A DNA stretch of 64,000 nucleotides from Albidovulum marisflavi (GTDB lineage Bacteria; Pseudomonadota; Alphaproteobacteria; Rhodobacterales; Rhodobacteraceae), in NCBI RefSeq assembly GCF_025751435.1, contig NZ_JAOWKY010000003.1, positions 1 through 64,000 on the forward strand. Direction: 5' to 3'. Positions 19,352-28,933 of this stretch are shown in pieces. The notes below the pieces were generated by a model. That model was not told where the DNA came from. It saw only the letters and a program-made list of their open reading frames with translations, and ran no database searches. The number at the start of each line of letters is the position of its first letter. Positions within the stretch are counted from its first letter, which is position 1. Made by a program: the position numbers and the translations under genes.

Positions 19352-20394
19352 GCGTGCAGATCCTGACTGTATCCGAAGACGAAGGCGAAAGCCGCCTGGA
19401 CCGCTGGCTCAAGCGCCGCTTCCCCCATGTCACGCAAGGCGCGATCGAAAAGATGTGCCGCACGGGCCAGCTTCGGGTGGATGGCGGACGGGTCAAGGCC
19501 TCGACCAGGGTCGCTCCGGGCGCCGAGGTTCGGGTGCCGCCCTTGCCGCAGCCCGGCGCGCCGGTCGAACAGGTCCAGACCCCGGGTCTGCCAGAGGCAG
19601 ACGTGCGCATGATCCAGGCGGCCGTGCTGTGGAAGGACGAACACATCATCGCGCTGAACAAGCCCCCGGGCCTGCCCTCGCAGGGCGGGTCGGGGCAGGG
19701 GCACCGCCATGTCGACGGTCTGACCGAGGCATTGAAGTTCGGCTACAAGGACCGCCCCAAGCTGGTCCACCGGCTGGACAAGGACACATCTGGCGTTCTT
19801 CTGATCGCGCGGACCGACCGCATTGCCAGGGCCTTGTCCGAGGCGTTCCGGTCGCGCACCACGCGCAAGATCTATTGGGCCGCGGTTGCGGGTGTGCCAA
19901 GCCCCCGTATGGGTACGATCCGCTTCGGCCTGGTGAAGGCCCCCGGTCACGGACGCGGCGGCGAGGGTGAAAAGATGATCGCCGTGCATCCCTCGAAGAT
20001 CGATGAGACCGAAGGAGCAAAGCGCGCGACCACCGACTACGCCGTGATCGATGCGCTGGGGTCCCGGGCGGCTTGGGTGGCCTTGGTGCCGGTCACGGGC
20101 CGGACGCACCAATTGCGTGCGCACATGGCCGAGATCGGCCACCCGATCGCTGGCGATGGGAAATACGGCGGTTCGGGTCAGGAAAACCTGGGCGATGGCT
20201 GGGGCGCGCAGCTTGGCGGCGAGATCAGCCGAAAGCTGCATTTGCACGCCCGCTCGATCAGTTTCGACCATCCGATCACAGGCAAGCGCATCACGCTGAC
20301 AGCGCCGCTGCCCGATCACATGAAACGGACGTGGAAAACGGTGGGCTGGGCCGAGGCCGACGCCCCGGCCGACCCGTTCGAGGATCAGGCATGA
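19348..20394 (+). CDS. RluC/RluD-family 23S rRNA pseudouridine synthase
   Basis: Converts specific uridines in large-subunit rRNA to pseudouridine. The 348-residue protein has an S4 RNA-binding domain (about 13-60) and a catalytic domain with HRLDKDTSG at 141-149, where D144 is the catalytic Asp, and the conserved PVTGRTHQLRAHMAEIGHPI stretch. The start at 19348 overlaps the crcB stop. Family members differ in target position, so RluC versus RluD cannot be settled here. Confidence 0.93.
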   Translation: MSVQILTVSEDEGESRLDRWLKRRFPHVTQGAIEKMCRTGQLRVDGGRVKASTRVAPGAEVRVPPLPQPGAPVEQVQTPGLPEADVRMIQAAVLWKDEHIIALNKPPGLPSQGGSGQGHRHVDGLTEALKFGYKDRPKLVHRLDKDTSGVLLIARTDRIARALSEAFRSRTTRKIYWAAVAGVPSPRMGTIRFGLVKAPGHGRGGEGEKMIAVHPSKIDETEGAKRATTDYAVIDALGSRAAWVALVPVTGRTHQLRAHMAEIGHPIAGDGKYGGSGQENLGDGWGAQLGGEISRKLHLHARSISFDHPITGKRITLTAPLPDHMKRTWKTVGWAEADAPADPFEDQA

Positions 20395-21062
20395 GCCCTG
20401 CCAGGCTCGTGGTCTTCGATGTCGACGGCACGCTGGTCGACAGTCAGGATCACATCGTCGCCGCGATGGCCCAAGCCTTTGCCGCAGTCGATCTGCCGCT
20501 GCCGCCCCGGCACCAGGTGCTGTCGATCGTCGGACTGTCGCTGGTCGAGGCGGTAACGGTGCTGTTGCCGCAGGCGACGCCAGCCGCGCGCGGCGCCGCA
20601 GTCGATGCCTACAAGTCGGCATTCGGCCAGTTGCGCGCAGGCCACCTGTCGCCGCTCTTTCCGGGCACGCTTGCCGCGCTTGACGCGCTTTGCACCCGCG
20701 ACAAGGTGTTTCTTGGCATCGCGACGGGCAAGTCGCGCCGCGGTCTGACGCATGTTCTGGACGCCCATGGCCTGTCCGACCGGTTCGCGACCAGCCAGGT
20801 CGCGGACGATCATCCCTCGAAGCCGAACCCGTCGATGCTTTTGGCAGCGCTTGCCGAAACCGGCGTCGATCCGGCAGACGCGGTGATGCTGGGCGACACG
20901 ACCTACGACGTCGAGATGGCGCGCGCGGCAGGAATGCCCGCGATCGGTGTCGGGTGGGGATACCACAAGCCGGACGCGCTTCTGGCGGCTGGAGCCTGCC
21001 GGGTGATCGATGGCTTCGAGGCGCTGAACCCCGCGCTTGACGATCTTTGGAGGCTGACATGA
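20391..21062 (+). CDS. HAD-family hydrolase (phosphoglycolate phosphatase-like)
   Basis: A haloacid-dehalogenase-type phosphatase of 223 residues. Motif I is DVDGTLVDS with nucleophile D10 and acid D12; motif II is the IATGKSRRG region; the conserved Lys is in HPSKPNPSM; motif IV is MLGDTTYDVEMA. The helical cap between motifs I and II is of the C1 type used by phosphoglycolate phosphatases and beta-phosphoglucomutases. The exact substrate is unknown. It overlaps the genes on both sides by 4 bases, so it is part of the crcB to ATP12 unit. Confidence 0.88.
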   Translation: MSPARLVVFDVDGTLVDSQDHIVAAMAQAFAAVDLPLPPRHQVLSIVGLSLVEAVTVLLPQATPAARGAAVDAYKSAFGQLRAGHLSPLFPGTLAALDALCTRDKVFLGIATGKSRRGLTHVLDAHGLSDRFATSQVADDHPSKPNPSMLLAALAETGVDPADAVMLGDTTYDVEMARAAGMPAIGVGWGYHKPDALLAAGACRVIDGFEALNPALDDLWRLT

Positions 21063-21775
21063 GCAGTTGGACCGCGAAAAGGTTTTGGACCGAGGCGACC
21101 GCCCGCCAGACCGAGGGTGGCTGGAGTGTCTGGTTGGATTCGCGCCAGGTGAAAACCCCGGCAAAGGCGCCGCTGGTCGTGCCCTGCGAGGCGCTGGCTT
21201 GCGCGATCGCGGCCGAGTGGCAGGACCAGGAAGGTGTGATCGACCCCCTGTCGATGCCGATGACGCGCGCGGCTAACGCGGCGATCGACAAGGTCGCGGT
21301 GCAGTTCGACGAGGTCGCCGGCCTGATCGCGGCCTACGGCGCCTCTGACCTGCTGTGCTACCGGGCCGAGGGGCCAGAGGCGCTTGCCAAGCGGCAGGCC
21401 GCAAGCTGGGATCCGCTTCTGGACTGGGCGACAGAGCATCTTGGCGCCCCCCTGCTCAGGACCCGCGGCGTCGTGCCAGTCGAGCAGCCGCAGGACAGCG
21501 TCCAGGCGCTTTCGGACGCGGTTCATCGGCTTTCGGCCTTCGAACTGACCGCGCTGCACGATTTCGTCGGGATATCGGGGTCGCTGGTGATCGGGCTGGC
21601 AGTCCTGCATGGCCGACTGACACCCGAAGAGGCTCTGGCAGTGAGTCGAATCGACGAAAACTGGCAGATCGAGCAGTGGGGTACGGACGAAGAGGCCGCG
21701 GAGGCCGCCGAAAAGCGGGCCCAGGCTTTCATGTCTGCGCATAATTTCCTTAAACTGATCGCCTCTCCCGCTTGA
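21059..21775 (+). CDS. ATP12-family F1-ATPase assembly chaperone
   Basis: ATP12 proteins bind the F1 alpha subunit during ATP synthase assembly in mitochondria; alphaproteobacterial homologues are the likely source. The 238-residue protein begins SSWTAKRFWTEA and contains the family landmarks VWLDSRQVKTPAKAPLVVP, PMTRAANAAIDKV and AAYGASDLLCYRA. The start at 21059 overlaps the upstream stop (ATGA); an ATG four codons earlier is possible. It closes a four-gene overlapping operon. Confidence 0.9.
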   Translation: MSSWTAKRFWTEATARQTEGGWSVWLDSRQVKTPAKAPLVVPCEALACAIAAEWQDQEGVIDPLSMPMTRAANAAIDKVAVQFDEVAGLIAAYGASDLLCYRAEGPEALAKRQAASWDPLLDWATEHLGAPLLRTRGVVPVEQPQDSVQALSDAVHRLSAFELTALHDFVGISGSLVIGLAVLHGRLTPEEALAVSRIDENWQIEQWGTDEEAAEAAEKRAQAFMSAHNFLKLIASPA

Positions 21776-21904
21776 AGGATGTTTCCCGCGCACCTCCAAA
21801 GCGCCGGATCCCGGGTCAAAAACAGGCGCTAAGCTTGACGTGGCGGCGCTTTCACAGGAACGCGGCTTGACGGCGGTATGGGAATATTCTCAAACTTGGG
21901 CCGA

Positions 21905-21920
21905 TGAGATCAACATCTCA
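21905..21920 (+). promoter_or_regulatory. Palindrome upstream of bztA
   Basis: TGAGAT-CAAC-ATCTCA is a perfect 6-4-6 inverted repeat 70 bases before the bztA start, within a 215-base gap. It may be an operator or a leader hairpin. TTGACG motifs at 21835 and 21867 have no convincing -10 partner. Confidence 0.35.
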
Positions 21921-21990
21921 GCAAAACGACCAAGCCGTAAGGCTGTAACAGAACCGCCCGCAGAGGGTGGATATTCAGGAAGAGGTAAGC

Positions 21991-23007
21991 ATGAAGAAAT
22001 CCGTTTTTCTCGGCACGCTGGCAGCGTCCGCGTTGCTGGCCGGTTTCGCATCGGCTGGTACGCTTGATGACGTGAAGGCCCGTGGCGAGCTCATCTGCGG
22101 CGTGAACGTGGGTCTGACCGGCTTTGGCGCCCCCGACGCCAGCGGCAATTACCAGGGCTTTGACGTGGCGATCTGCAAGGCTGTCGCCGCGGCCGTCCTT
22201 GGCGATCCGGCAAAGGTCAAGTATGTGCCGACCACGGGCGAGACGCGCTTCACGGCGCTGTCCTCGGGCGAGGTCGACATGCTGGCACGGAACTCCACCT
22301 GGACGTTCTCGCGCGACAACGATCTGAAGCTCGACTTCGTCGCGGTGAACTACTACGACGGCCAGGGCTTCATGGTGCACAAGGACCTTGGTGTTTCCTC
22401 GGCCAAGGAACTGGACGGCGCCACGATCTGCATCCAGACCGGTACGACGACCGAGTTGAACCTTGCCGACTTCTTCAAGGCGAACAACATCAGCTACACC
22501 CCGGTGACCGTGGCCGACGACTCGGAGGCTCAGCGCCAGTATCTGGCCGGCGCCTGTGATTCGTTCACGACCGACGCGTCGGGTCTTGCGGCGGTGCGCG
22601 CGACGATGCCGGATGCCGAAAACCATGTCATCCTGCCCGAGATCATCTCGAAGGAGCCGCTTGGGCCGGCCGTGCGCCATGGCGACAACAACTGGGGCGA
22701 CGTCGTGCGCTGGAGCTTCTACGCGCTGGTCGCGGCAGAGGAAAAGGGCATCACCCAGGCCAATATCGAAGAAGTGGCTGCATCCACGCAGGACCCGGAA
22801 GTCAAGCGGATGCTTGGCCTCGAGGGTGATCTGGGCGCGATGATGGGCCTCGACAAGGACTGGGCCAAGCGCGCCATCGCCGCCAGCGGCAACTACGGCG
22901 AGATCTTCGCCGCCACCATCGGCGAGTCGACCTCGATCGGGCTCGCGCGCGGTCTGAACGCGCTCTACACGCAGGGCGGACTCCAGTACGCTCCGCCGTT
23001 CCGCTGA
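21991..23007 (+). CDS. bztA: Periplasmic glutamate/glutamine/aspartate/asparagine-binding protein
   Basis: The solute-binding part of the Bzt ABC importer for acidic amino acids and their amides. The 338-residue protein has a signal peptide (MKKSVFLGTLAASALLAG, cleavage after ASA at residue 22) and the type-2 binding fold with GFDVAICKAVAAAVLGD and RFTALSSGEVDMLARNSTWT. I chose ATG 21991 behind AGGAAGAGG, because the 21967 start would put charged residues ahead of the signal peptide. A terminator-like hairpin follows directly, likely giving more BztA than the membrane parts. Confidence 0.95.
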   Translation: MKKSVFLGTLAASALLAGFASAGTLDDVKARGELICGVNVGLTGFGAPDASGNYQGFDVAICKAVAAAVLGDPAKVKYVPTTGETRFTALSSGEVDMLARNSTWTFSRDNDLKLDFVAVNYYDGQGFMVHKDLGVSSAKELDGATICIQTGTTTELNLADFFKANNISYTPVTVADDSEAQRQYLAGACDSFTTDASGLAAVRATMPDAENHVILPEIISKEPLGPAVRHGDNNWGDVVRWSFYALVAAEEKGITQANIEEVAASTQDPEVKRMLGLEGDLGAMMGLDKDWAKRAIAASGNYGEIFAATIGESTSIGLARGLNALYTQGGLQYAPPFR

Positions 23008-23021
23008 TCGTCCCAAAGACG

Positions 23022-23048
23022 GGGCGCGCCGCAAGGCGCGCCCTTTTT
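23022..23048 (+). terminator. Attenuator/terminator between bztA and bztB
   Basis: GGGCGCGCC (23022-23030) pairs perfectly with GGCGCGCCC (23035-23043) around a GCAA tetraloop, followed by TTTTT. It is 15 bases after the bztA stop and 95 bases before bztB. Confidence 0.8.
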
Positions 23049-23143
23049 CGTCAAGCGAAAAGAACGATTGGTCCAGCCGGGGCGACAGAACCCCGCGGAC
23101 CGGAGCCCGGACCTGAAACCGGGCCATCGTCGGGGAGAATTAA

Positions 23144-24421
23144 ATGGCTTATGTCGCAAGCACGCCGAAGGAGCCCTTTCGGCTGAGCATGCTCGTATAC
23201 GACACGCGGTATCGTTCCTATACGATCCAGATTGTCGTTCTCTTGCTGTTCCTGGCTTTCCTGGCCTGGCTGCTGAACAACACGGTCGAGAACCTGGCCG
23301 CCAAGGACAAGGACATCAACTTCAGCTTCCTGTTCCAGCGTGCCGGTTACGATATCGACCAGCAGCTGATACCCTATACGAACGACAGCACGCATGGCCG
23401 TGCGTTGTTCGTGGGGCTTCTGAATACGCTGATCGTCGCGTTTTTCGGCTGTATCCTGGCCACGTTGATCGGCGTGTTTGCCGGTGTGCTGCGGCTGTCG
23501 CACAATTGGGTCGTGTCGCGGCTGATGACGGTTTACGTCGAAACCTTCCGCAACGTCCCCTTGCTGCTCTGGATCATCCTCGCCTTCGTCGTCTTTTCCG
23601 AAACGGCCCCGGCCCCTCGCGATTTCCGCGTGACCGAGGAAATGGCCGCTGCTGGCGAAGAACCCGCGGCGTCCAAGATCCTTTTCGATTCGGTCGCCTT
23701 CACGAACCGGGGTGCCAGCATTCCGCGACCCTATCTTGACCACTCGCTTGGCAGCTTCAGTGTGCTGGACGTTCCGATCAACCTGTCGGTCGTTGCGGCG
23801 CTGGCGCTGATCGCGGTCGGCGTCTGGATAAACCGACGGCTTGTCGTCCATGCCAGGTCCGTGCAGGAGGCGACCGGCGTACGGCCCACCATCTGGTGGA
23901 AAAGCCTGCTGATCCTGTTCGGCCCGATCATCGTCTTCCTCTATGCGCTGGGCTTTCACCTGGAGTATCCCGAGCTCAGGGGCTTCAACTTCCAGGGGGG
24001 CATCAATGTCGCGCATTCCTTCACGGCACTGCTGATCGCGCTTTCGCTTTATACCGGCGCCTTCATCGCCGAAGCCGTGCGCGCGGGCATCCTTGCCATC
24101 TCCAAGGGCCAGACCGAGGCAGCCTATGCGCTGGGCCTGCGTCCGGGGCGGACGATGCGACTGGTCGTGCTGCCCCAGGCGCTGCGTGTCATCGTGCCGC
24201 CTTTGATCAGCCAGTACCTGAACCTGACCAAGAACACGACGCTTGGCATGGCGATCAGCTATTTGGACCTCAAGGGCACGCTGGGCGGAATCACCTTGAA
24301 CCAGACAGGGCGCGAGCTTGAATCGATGCTCCTGATGATGGCGATCTACCTGGTCCTGAGCCTGATCATCTCTTCCGGGATGAACGTCTACAACACAGCC
24401 ATGAAGCTGAAGGAGCGCTGA
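23144..24421 (+). CDS. bztB: Amino acid ABC transporter permease BztB
   Basis: One of the two inner-membrane permeases of the Bzt system. The 425-residue protein has an N-terminal hydrophobic segment (about 27-46), a long insert between the first segments that is typical of BztB rather than of small His/Glu permeases, and the C-terminal EAA-type loop EAAYALGLRPGRTMRLVVLP that couples to the ATPase. A GGGGAGAA site precedes the ATG. It ends one base before bztC begins. Confidence 0.95.
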   Translation: MAYVASTPKEPFRLSMLVYDTRYRSYTIQIVVLLLFLAFLAWLLNNTVENLAAKDKDINFSFLFQRAGYDIDQQLIPYTNDSTHGRALFVGLLNTLIVAFFGCILATLIGVFAGVLRLSHNWVVSRLMTVYVETFRNVPLLLWIILAFVVFSETAPAPRDFRVTEEMAAAGEEPAASKILFDSVAFTNRGASIPRPYLDHSLGSFSVLDVPINLSVVAALALIAVGVWINRRLVVHARSVQEATGVRPTIWWKSLLILFGPIIVFLYALGFHLEYPELRGFNFQGGINVAHSFTALLIALSLYTGAFIAEAVRAGILAISKGQTEAAYALGLRPGRTMRLVVLPQALRVIVPPLISQYLNLTKNTTLGMAISYLDLKGTLGGITLNQTGRELESMLLMMAIYLVLSLIISSGMNVYNTAMKLKER

Positions 24422-24422
24422 C

Positions 24423-25898
24423 ATGACCCAGGCGACCTTCGTCCGAAAGGAAATGCTCGCACCGCAGGAGCCGCCGGTCTCTGAAAGGGGCGCCATCAAA
24501 TGGGCGCGCGAGAATCTGTTTTCCTCCCCGCTGAATTCCCTGCTGACGGTGGTCGGCATCGTCGTGGTGTTCATGTTGATCAAGAGCGCACTTCCGTGGC
24601 TCTTGCACGGCGTCTGGAATGCCAGCTCGCTGCCCGAATGCCGGGAGATCATCGAAGCCCGATACGGCGAGGGGGCGACCGGTGCGTGCTGGGCCATGGT
24701 GCGCGAGCGCTGGCACCAATACCTTTACGGCTTCTATCCGCAAGAGCTGTTCTGGCGCCCGACACTGGCTTTCGCCCTGATGTTCGTGGCGCTGGCGCCG
24801 GTCCTGTATCTCGGGAACCGCACGGTCAACACAATCATGGCCGGGATCGTCACGGTTCTGACCACCTTGGCTCTGGTGGGCGTGGCGATGGCCTTCCCGC
24901 AAACCATCGCGGGGGCGGATGCCGGGTTCGGGGCGCTGCTGGTCGCTGTGGTACTGCTTGCCGCGCTGACTGCGGTCGCGTGGCTTGCCCCGCGCAAGCT
25001 GCTGATCTTCACGCTGCTTTATCCGGCGATCGGTTTCTACCTGCTTTGGGGCGGATCCATCTGGGGGCCGATCGGGACGCTGGCGGGCTTTGCCATCCTC
25101 GTCTTCGTCTACAGCCTGACCAAGGGCCAGTTGGGCGTTGTGGTCGCCACCGGCGCCGGCGTGGTCGCGGCCTCGGTCTGGTGGCTTGCCATCCAGTCCC
25201 ACGTCACCGGGGCGCTGCATTCGATCGTTCCGATCGGCACGACCCATGTCGACTCGGATGAATTCGGCGGATTCCTTCTGGCCTTCGTTATCGGCGTGAC
25301 CGCGATCGCGGCCTCGCTGCCGATGGGGATTCTTCTGGCGCTTGGCCGACGGTCGGACATGCCGCTGATCAAGGCGCTATCGGTGGGGTTCATCGAATTC
25401 ATCCGCGGCGTGCCGCTAATCACGATGCTGTTCACCGCGTCCCTGCTGCTGCAGTACTTCCTGCCGCCGCGGACGAACTTCGACCTGATCCTGCGCGTCA
25501 TCATCCTCGTCACCTTCTTCTCGGCGGCTTATATCGCCGAGGTGATCCGGGGCGGGCTTGCGGCTTTGCCGCGCGGCCAGTACGAGGCCGCCGACGCGCT
25601 TGGCCTGGATTACTGGCAGGCGCAGCGCCTGATCATCATGCCGCAGGCTCTGAAGATCTCGATCCCGGGGATCGTCTCCTCGTTCATCGGGCTCTTCAAG
25701 GACACGACGCTTGTCGCCCTTGTCGGTCTGCACGACCCGCTTCAGGGCGTGACCAAGGTCGTTCGTGCCGCGATCGAATGGAAGGGCATCTACTGGGAGC
25801 CCTACATCTTCGTCGGCCTCATCTTCTTCGCCTGCTGTTTCAGCATGTCGCGGTACTCGATGTACCTCGAACGCAAGCTGAAACGCGATCACCGTTAA
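24423..25898 (+). CDS. bztC: Amino acid ABC transporter permease BztC
   Basis: Second permease of the Bzt importer. At 491 residues it is long for the family, with an N-terminal membrane region of several extra hydrophobic segments (about 110-240) before the standard permease core. The EAA loop is [20 protein letters not shown]. Its C-terminal [14 protein letters not shown] is usual for this family. BztC pairs with BztB and BztD. Confidence 0.95.
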   Translation: MTQATFVRKEMLAPQEPPVSERGAIKWARENLFSSPLNSLLTVVGIVVVFMLIKSALPWLLHGVWNASSLPECREIIEARYGEGATGACWAMVRERWHQYLYGFYPQELFWRPTLAFALMFVALAPVLYLGNRTVNTIMAGIVTVLTTLALVGVAMAFPQTIAGADAGFGALLVAVVLLAALTAVAWLAPRKLLIFTLLYPAIGFYLLWGGSIWGPIGTLAGFAILVFVYSLTKGQLGVVVATGAGVVAASVWWLAIQSHVTGALHSIVPIGTTHVDSDEFGGFLLAFVIGVTAIAASLPMGILLALGRRSDMPLIKALSVGFIEFIRGVPLITMLFTASLLLQYFLPPRTNFDLILRVIILVTFFSAAYIAEVIRGGLAALPRGQYEAADALGLDYWQAQRLIIMPQALKISIPGIVSSFIGLFKDTTLVALVGLHDPLQGVTKVVRAAIEWKGIYWEPYIFVGLIFFACCFSMSRYSMYLERKLKRDHR

Positions 25899-25908
25899 GG
25901 AGGTTCCC

Positions 25909-26703
25909 ATGTCGGACCCGCACGCCATCACCCGTGAGATCGACCGCAGCCACATGCAGGTGTCGGACGAGGTCGCGATCCAGATCAGCAGTATGAACAA
26001 GTGGTACGGCCAGTTCCACGTGCTGCGCGACATCAACATGACCGTGAACCGCGGCGAACGCATCGTGATCTGCGGCCCCTCGGGGTCGGGCAAGTCCACG
26101 CTTATCCGGTGCATCAACCGGCTTGAGGAACATCAGTCGGGCCACATCATCGTCGATGGAACCGAGCTGACTTCGGATCTCAAGAACATCGACAAGGTGC
26201 GCTCCGAGGTTGGGATGGTGTTCCAGCACTTCAACCTGTTCCCGCATCTGACGATCCTGGAAAACTGCACGCTGGCCCCGATCTGGGTTCGCAAGACCCC
26301 GCGCAAGGAGGCCGAGGAAACGGCCATGCACTACCTGTCCAAGGTCAAGATCCCGGAGCAGGCCCACAAGTATCCCGGTCAGCTTTCGGGTGGCCAGCAG
26401 CAGCGCGTGGCCATCGCCCGGTCACTTTGCATGAAGCCCCGGATCATGCTGTTCGACGAACCGACCTCGGCGCTGGACCCCGAGATGATCAAGGAAGTGC
26501 TCGACACCATGATCGAGCTTGCGGAAGAGGGGATGACGATGCTCTGCGTCACGCATGAAATGGGCTTCGCCCAGGCCGTGGCGAACCGCGTGATCTTCAT
26601 GGACCAAGGCCAGATCGTCGAACAGAACGAGCCGAAGGAATTCTTCAACAATCCGAAATCGGATCGGACCAAGCTGTTCCTGAGCCAGATCCTCGGACAC
26701 TGA
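25909..26703 (+). CDS. bztD: Amino acid ABC transporter ATP-binding protein BztD
   Basis: ATPase of the Bzt importer, cytoplasmic face. The 264-residue protein has Walker [10 protein letters not shown] at 56-64, the signature LSGGQQQR at 159-166, Walker B IMLFDEP at 179-185 and the H-loop in CVTHEMGF. An N-terminal extension of about 20 residues precedes the domain. AAGGAGGTT is the ribosome binding site. It is followed by a terminator. Confidence 0.96.
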   Translation: MSDPHAITREIDRSHMQVSDEVAIQISSMNKWYGQFHVLRDINMTVNRGERIVICGPSGSGKSTLIRCINRLEEHQSGHIIVDGTELTSDLKNIDKVRSEVGMVFQHFNLFPHLTILENCTLAPIWVRKTPRKEAEETAMHYLSKVKIPEQAHKYPGQLSGGQQQRVAIARSLCMKPRIMLFDEPTSALDPEMIKEVLDTMIELAEEGMTMLCVTHEMGFAQAVANRVIFMDQGQIVEQNEPKEFFNNPKSDRTKLFLSQILGH

Positions 26704-26724
26704 TTGCAAATGCCGGAAGGCAGG

Positions 26725-26750
26725 CCCCGGCCACAGGCCGGGGTCTTTGT
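26725..26750 (+). terminator. Terminator after bztD
   Basis: CCCCGGCC (26725-26732) pairs with GGCCGGGG (26736-26743) around a 3-base loop, followed by TCTTTGTTTC. It lies between convergent bztD and the sixA-like gene. Confidence 0.8.
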
Positions 26751-26754
26751 TTCT

Positions 26755-27273
26755 TCAGTCCCGCCCGGATGGCACGAAGAAATCCAGAACCGACCCCTTT
26801 CCGGGTTCGACCTGTGACCAGGACGACGTGTCGAAATCGACGACCAGCGTGGCTGCGGTTGGATAGCGGTGGAAATCCGGGTCTACCGGCGCACGGGCGG
26901 GCAGCATTCCGGCAAATGCGGCGATGCCGGGGTTGTGTCCGATCAGCATGACACAATCGCCCGTGGCCTGGCGCAGGGCCTTGAGCATCGCATCTGGCCC
27001 CGCGTGGTAAAGGCCTTCATCGAACTCGACCTTGGGCGTGACCTCAAGCGGCGCTGCGGAAACCGTCGTCCAGGTTTCCCGCGTGCGCTTCGATGAGGAA
27101 CACAAAACCTCTTCGGGTTCGTATCCCCGCGAATGCAGCCATTCGCCCAGCTCCAGCGCCGCGCGGCGGCCGCGTCGGTTAAGCGGCCGGTCGAAATCCT
27201 CAAGCCGGGGATCGTCCCAAGCCGATTTTGCGTGGCGCGTCAGAATGAGGCGGCGGTGCCCGGCTGGTGTCAT
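26755..27273 (-). CDS. SixA-like histidine phosphatase
   Basis: A small histidine phosphatase of 172 residues. The catalytic RHAKSAW has its His at 14, with the second His in IGHNPGI at 113. The short form without extra domains resembles SixA, which removes phosphate from phosphohistidine on signalling proteins, but the target here is unknown. I chose the start at 27273, which overlaps the upstream ferredoxin gene by 4 bases; the longer frame adds an unrelated N-terminus. It is the last gene of the argB unit. Confidence 0.85.
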   Translation of the reverse strand: MTPAGHRRLILTRHAKSAWDDPRLEDFDRPLNRRGRRAALELGEWLHSRGYEPEEVLCSSSKRTRETWTTVSAAPLEVTPKVEFDEGLYHAGPDAMLKALRQATGDCVMLIGHNPGIAAFAGMLPARAPVDPDFHRYPTAATLVVDFDTSSWSQVEPGKGSVLDFFVPSGRD

Positions 27274-27923
27274 CTGTGAAATTGCCTCATGTGATATGCT
27301 GATTGTTCCGGCAGCCTGCCATAGGCTTGCGACACCGGGCAAGCGCGACGAACCGCACAACCCAAAGAAAGGCAATCGTCGCCCTGTTCCTGGTCCAGCC
27401 AGGCATGGCAGCCCGGCAGGTCATAGCCCGCGCCCGTCAAGGCAAGGGCAGGGCACGCGGACAGGCAGGGCTTCGCTTCGCAGACATCACATGGATTCGC
27501 GGGAGGATCCGGGAGCTCCAGTTTCTCACCCAAGGCGAGAGCGCCGCGATAACTGACCCAAAGCCCGGCGCTGTCGTGAACCAGAAGGCGCACCGGAGAG
27601 GCCCAGGCCCGGCCCGACGATAGCGCCCAGCGAAAGAAGGGCGCGTAGGGCGGCCCGTCCGAGGGGAAGATCGCGCGTGCGCCCAGGTCCGCTGCAATCG
27701 ACCCAAGCGCCCGCTTCGACCAGCGGTCGATGGGATCCGGATCCCCGTCCTGCCATTCCGGCTGTGACGTGAGGTGCGGCCAGAATCCGGGCTCCGCCGG
27801 GCCGAACAATAGAAGCGTGCCGGTGCCGGGCGGCGCGCTGTCATCCGGGCCGGGATGGAACGCACCGAATACCGCAAGCGAATGCGGTCTTGCCAGGTCG
27901 GCGATTGCTTGGAGCGTGCTCAC
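27270..27923 (-). CDS. Ferredoxin-like iron-sulfur protein
   Basis: The 217-residue protein has a C-terminal 4Fe-4S region: [14 protein letters not shown] (C-x2-C-x4-C-x3-CP) and then [13 protein letters not shown]. The arrangement and the [11 protein letters not shown] ending resemble the iron-sulfur region of QueG-type proteins, but the corrinoid part is missing. It overlaps argB and the sixA-like gene by 4 bases each, so the three are coupled. I assign electron transfer as a likely role only; no partner is evident. Confidence 0.7.
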   Translation of the reverse strand: MSTLQAIADLARPHSLAVFGAFHPGPDDSAPPGTGTLLLFGPAEPGFWPHLTSQPEWQDGDPDPIDRWSKRALGSIAADLGARAIFPSDGPPYAPFFRWALSSGRAWASPVRLLVHDSAGLWVSYRGALALGEKLELPDPPANPCDVCEAKPCLSACPALALTGAGYDLPGCHAWLDQEQGDDCLSLGCAVRRACPVSQAYGRLPEQSAYHMRQFHR

Positions 27924-28813
27924 TGCCCGCGCGGTTTCACCCGTGGCTTGGTCGATCGGATGATCGAGCCCGCGCCATGGTCGGTGAACAGCTCCAGCAG
28001 GCAGGCGTTCGGCACCCGCCCGTCCAGGATCACGACCGCGCGAACCCCGTCCTCAAGCGCTGCAAGCGCGGTTTCGGTCTTGGGGATCATGCCGCCCGCG
28101 ATCACGCCCTTTTCGGTCAGGTCACGGACCTCTTGCGGGCTGAGCTGAGTCACGACGGACCCGCTTTCGTCCTTCACGCCGGACACGTCGGTCAGCAGCA
28201 GCAGGCGATCTGCCTTGAGCGCGCCCGCAATGGCGCCTGCCGCGGTGTCGCCGTTCACGTTGAAGGTTTCATTTTCGTTCTGCCCGGTGGCGACGGGCGC
28301 AACGACGGGGATCATCCCTGCACCGAACAGGTCGCGCAGGATCTGCACGTTCATCTCGACCGGGCGGCCGACGAAGCCAAGTTCGGGATCGTCCGCCTCG
28401 CAGACCATCAGGTCGTCGTCCTTGCCCGAAATGCCGACCGCGCGGCCGCCCTGATCGTTGATCGCCTGCACGATGCGCTTGTTGACCAGCCCCGACAGAA
28501 CCATTTCGACCACCTCGACGGTGGCCTTGTCGGTGACGCGCTTGCCGCGCACGAACTCGGACTTGATGCCAAGCTTGTTCAGCAGGTCGTTGATCATCGG
28601 GCCGCCGCCATGCACGACGACCGGGTTCACGCCCACCTGGCGCATCAGGACGATGTCACGGGCGAATTCCGCCATCGCGTCCTCGTCCCCCATCGCGTTG
28701 CCGCCGAACTTCACCACGACCACCGCGCCCGCGTAGCGCTGAAGATAGGGAAGTGCCTCGGAAAGTGTCCGGGCGGTGGCGATCCAGTCACGGTTCATGT
28801 CTTGCTTTCTCAT
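27920..28813 (-). CDS. argB: Acetylglutamate kinase
   Basis: Phosphorylates N-acetyl-L-glutamate with ATP, the second step of arginine biosynthesis. The protein has the amino-acid-kinase fold with [10 protein letters not shown] near the N-terminus, [12 protein letters not shown] (the glycine loop) and [14 protein letters not shown] chose the start at 28813 ([10 protein letters not shown], 297 residues); an ATG at 28798 beginning MNRDW is equally possible. The long N-terminal helix seen here is the part that mediates hexamer formation and arginine feedback in sensitive enzymes. Confidence 0.95.
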   Translation of the reverse strand: MRKQDMNRDWIATARTLSEALPYLQRYAGAVVVVKFGGNAMGDEDAMAEFARDIVLMRQVGVNPVVVHGGGPMINDLLNKLGIKSEFVRGKRVTDKATVEVVEMVLSGLVNKRIVQAINDQGGRAVGISGKDDDLMVCEADDPELGFVGRPVEMNVQILRDLFGAGMIPVVAPVATGQNENETFNVNGDTAAGAIAGALKADRLLLLTDVSGVKDESGSVVTQLSPQEVRDLTEKGVIAGGMIPKTETALAALEDGVRAVVILDGRVPNACLLELFTDHGAGSIIRSTKPRVKPRGQ

Positions 28814-28933
28814 CGGGCATCCCATGGGCTTTGCTGCGTTTGTTAGCCCCTTGAGACGCCCCTGCCAAGTGTCTTGGGGGAGTTGCCTTTCCCCCGCGAT
28901 TGCCTAGGTTGCCCAGAACAGAAGGGGAAAGCC

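Noticed and set aside
21841-21860. Possible sigma-54 promoter before bztA (TGGCGG...)
   Set aside because: The GG is present but the expected GC ten bases later is AC, so the -12 element is missing.
23051-24697. Minus-strand open frame of 548 codons
   Set aside because: It lies fully opposite bztB and the start of bztC, is rich in His, Asp, Gln and Arg, and has no plausible start signal.
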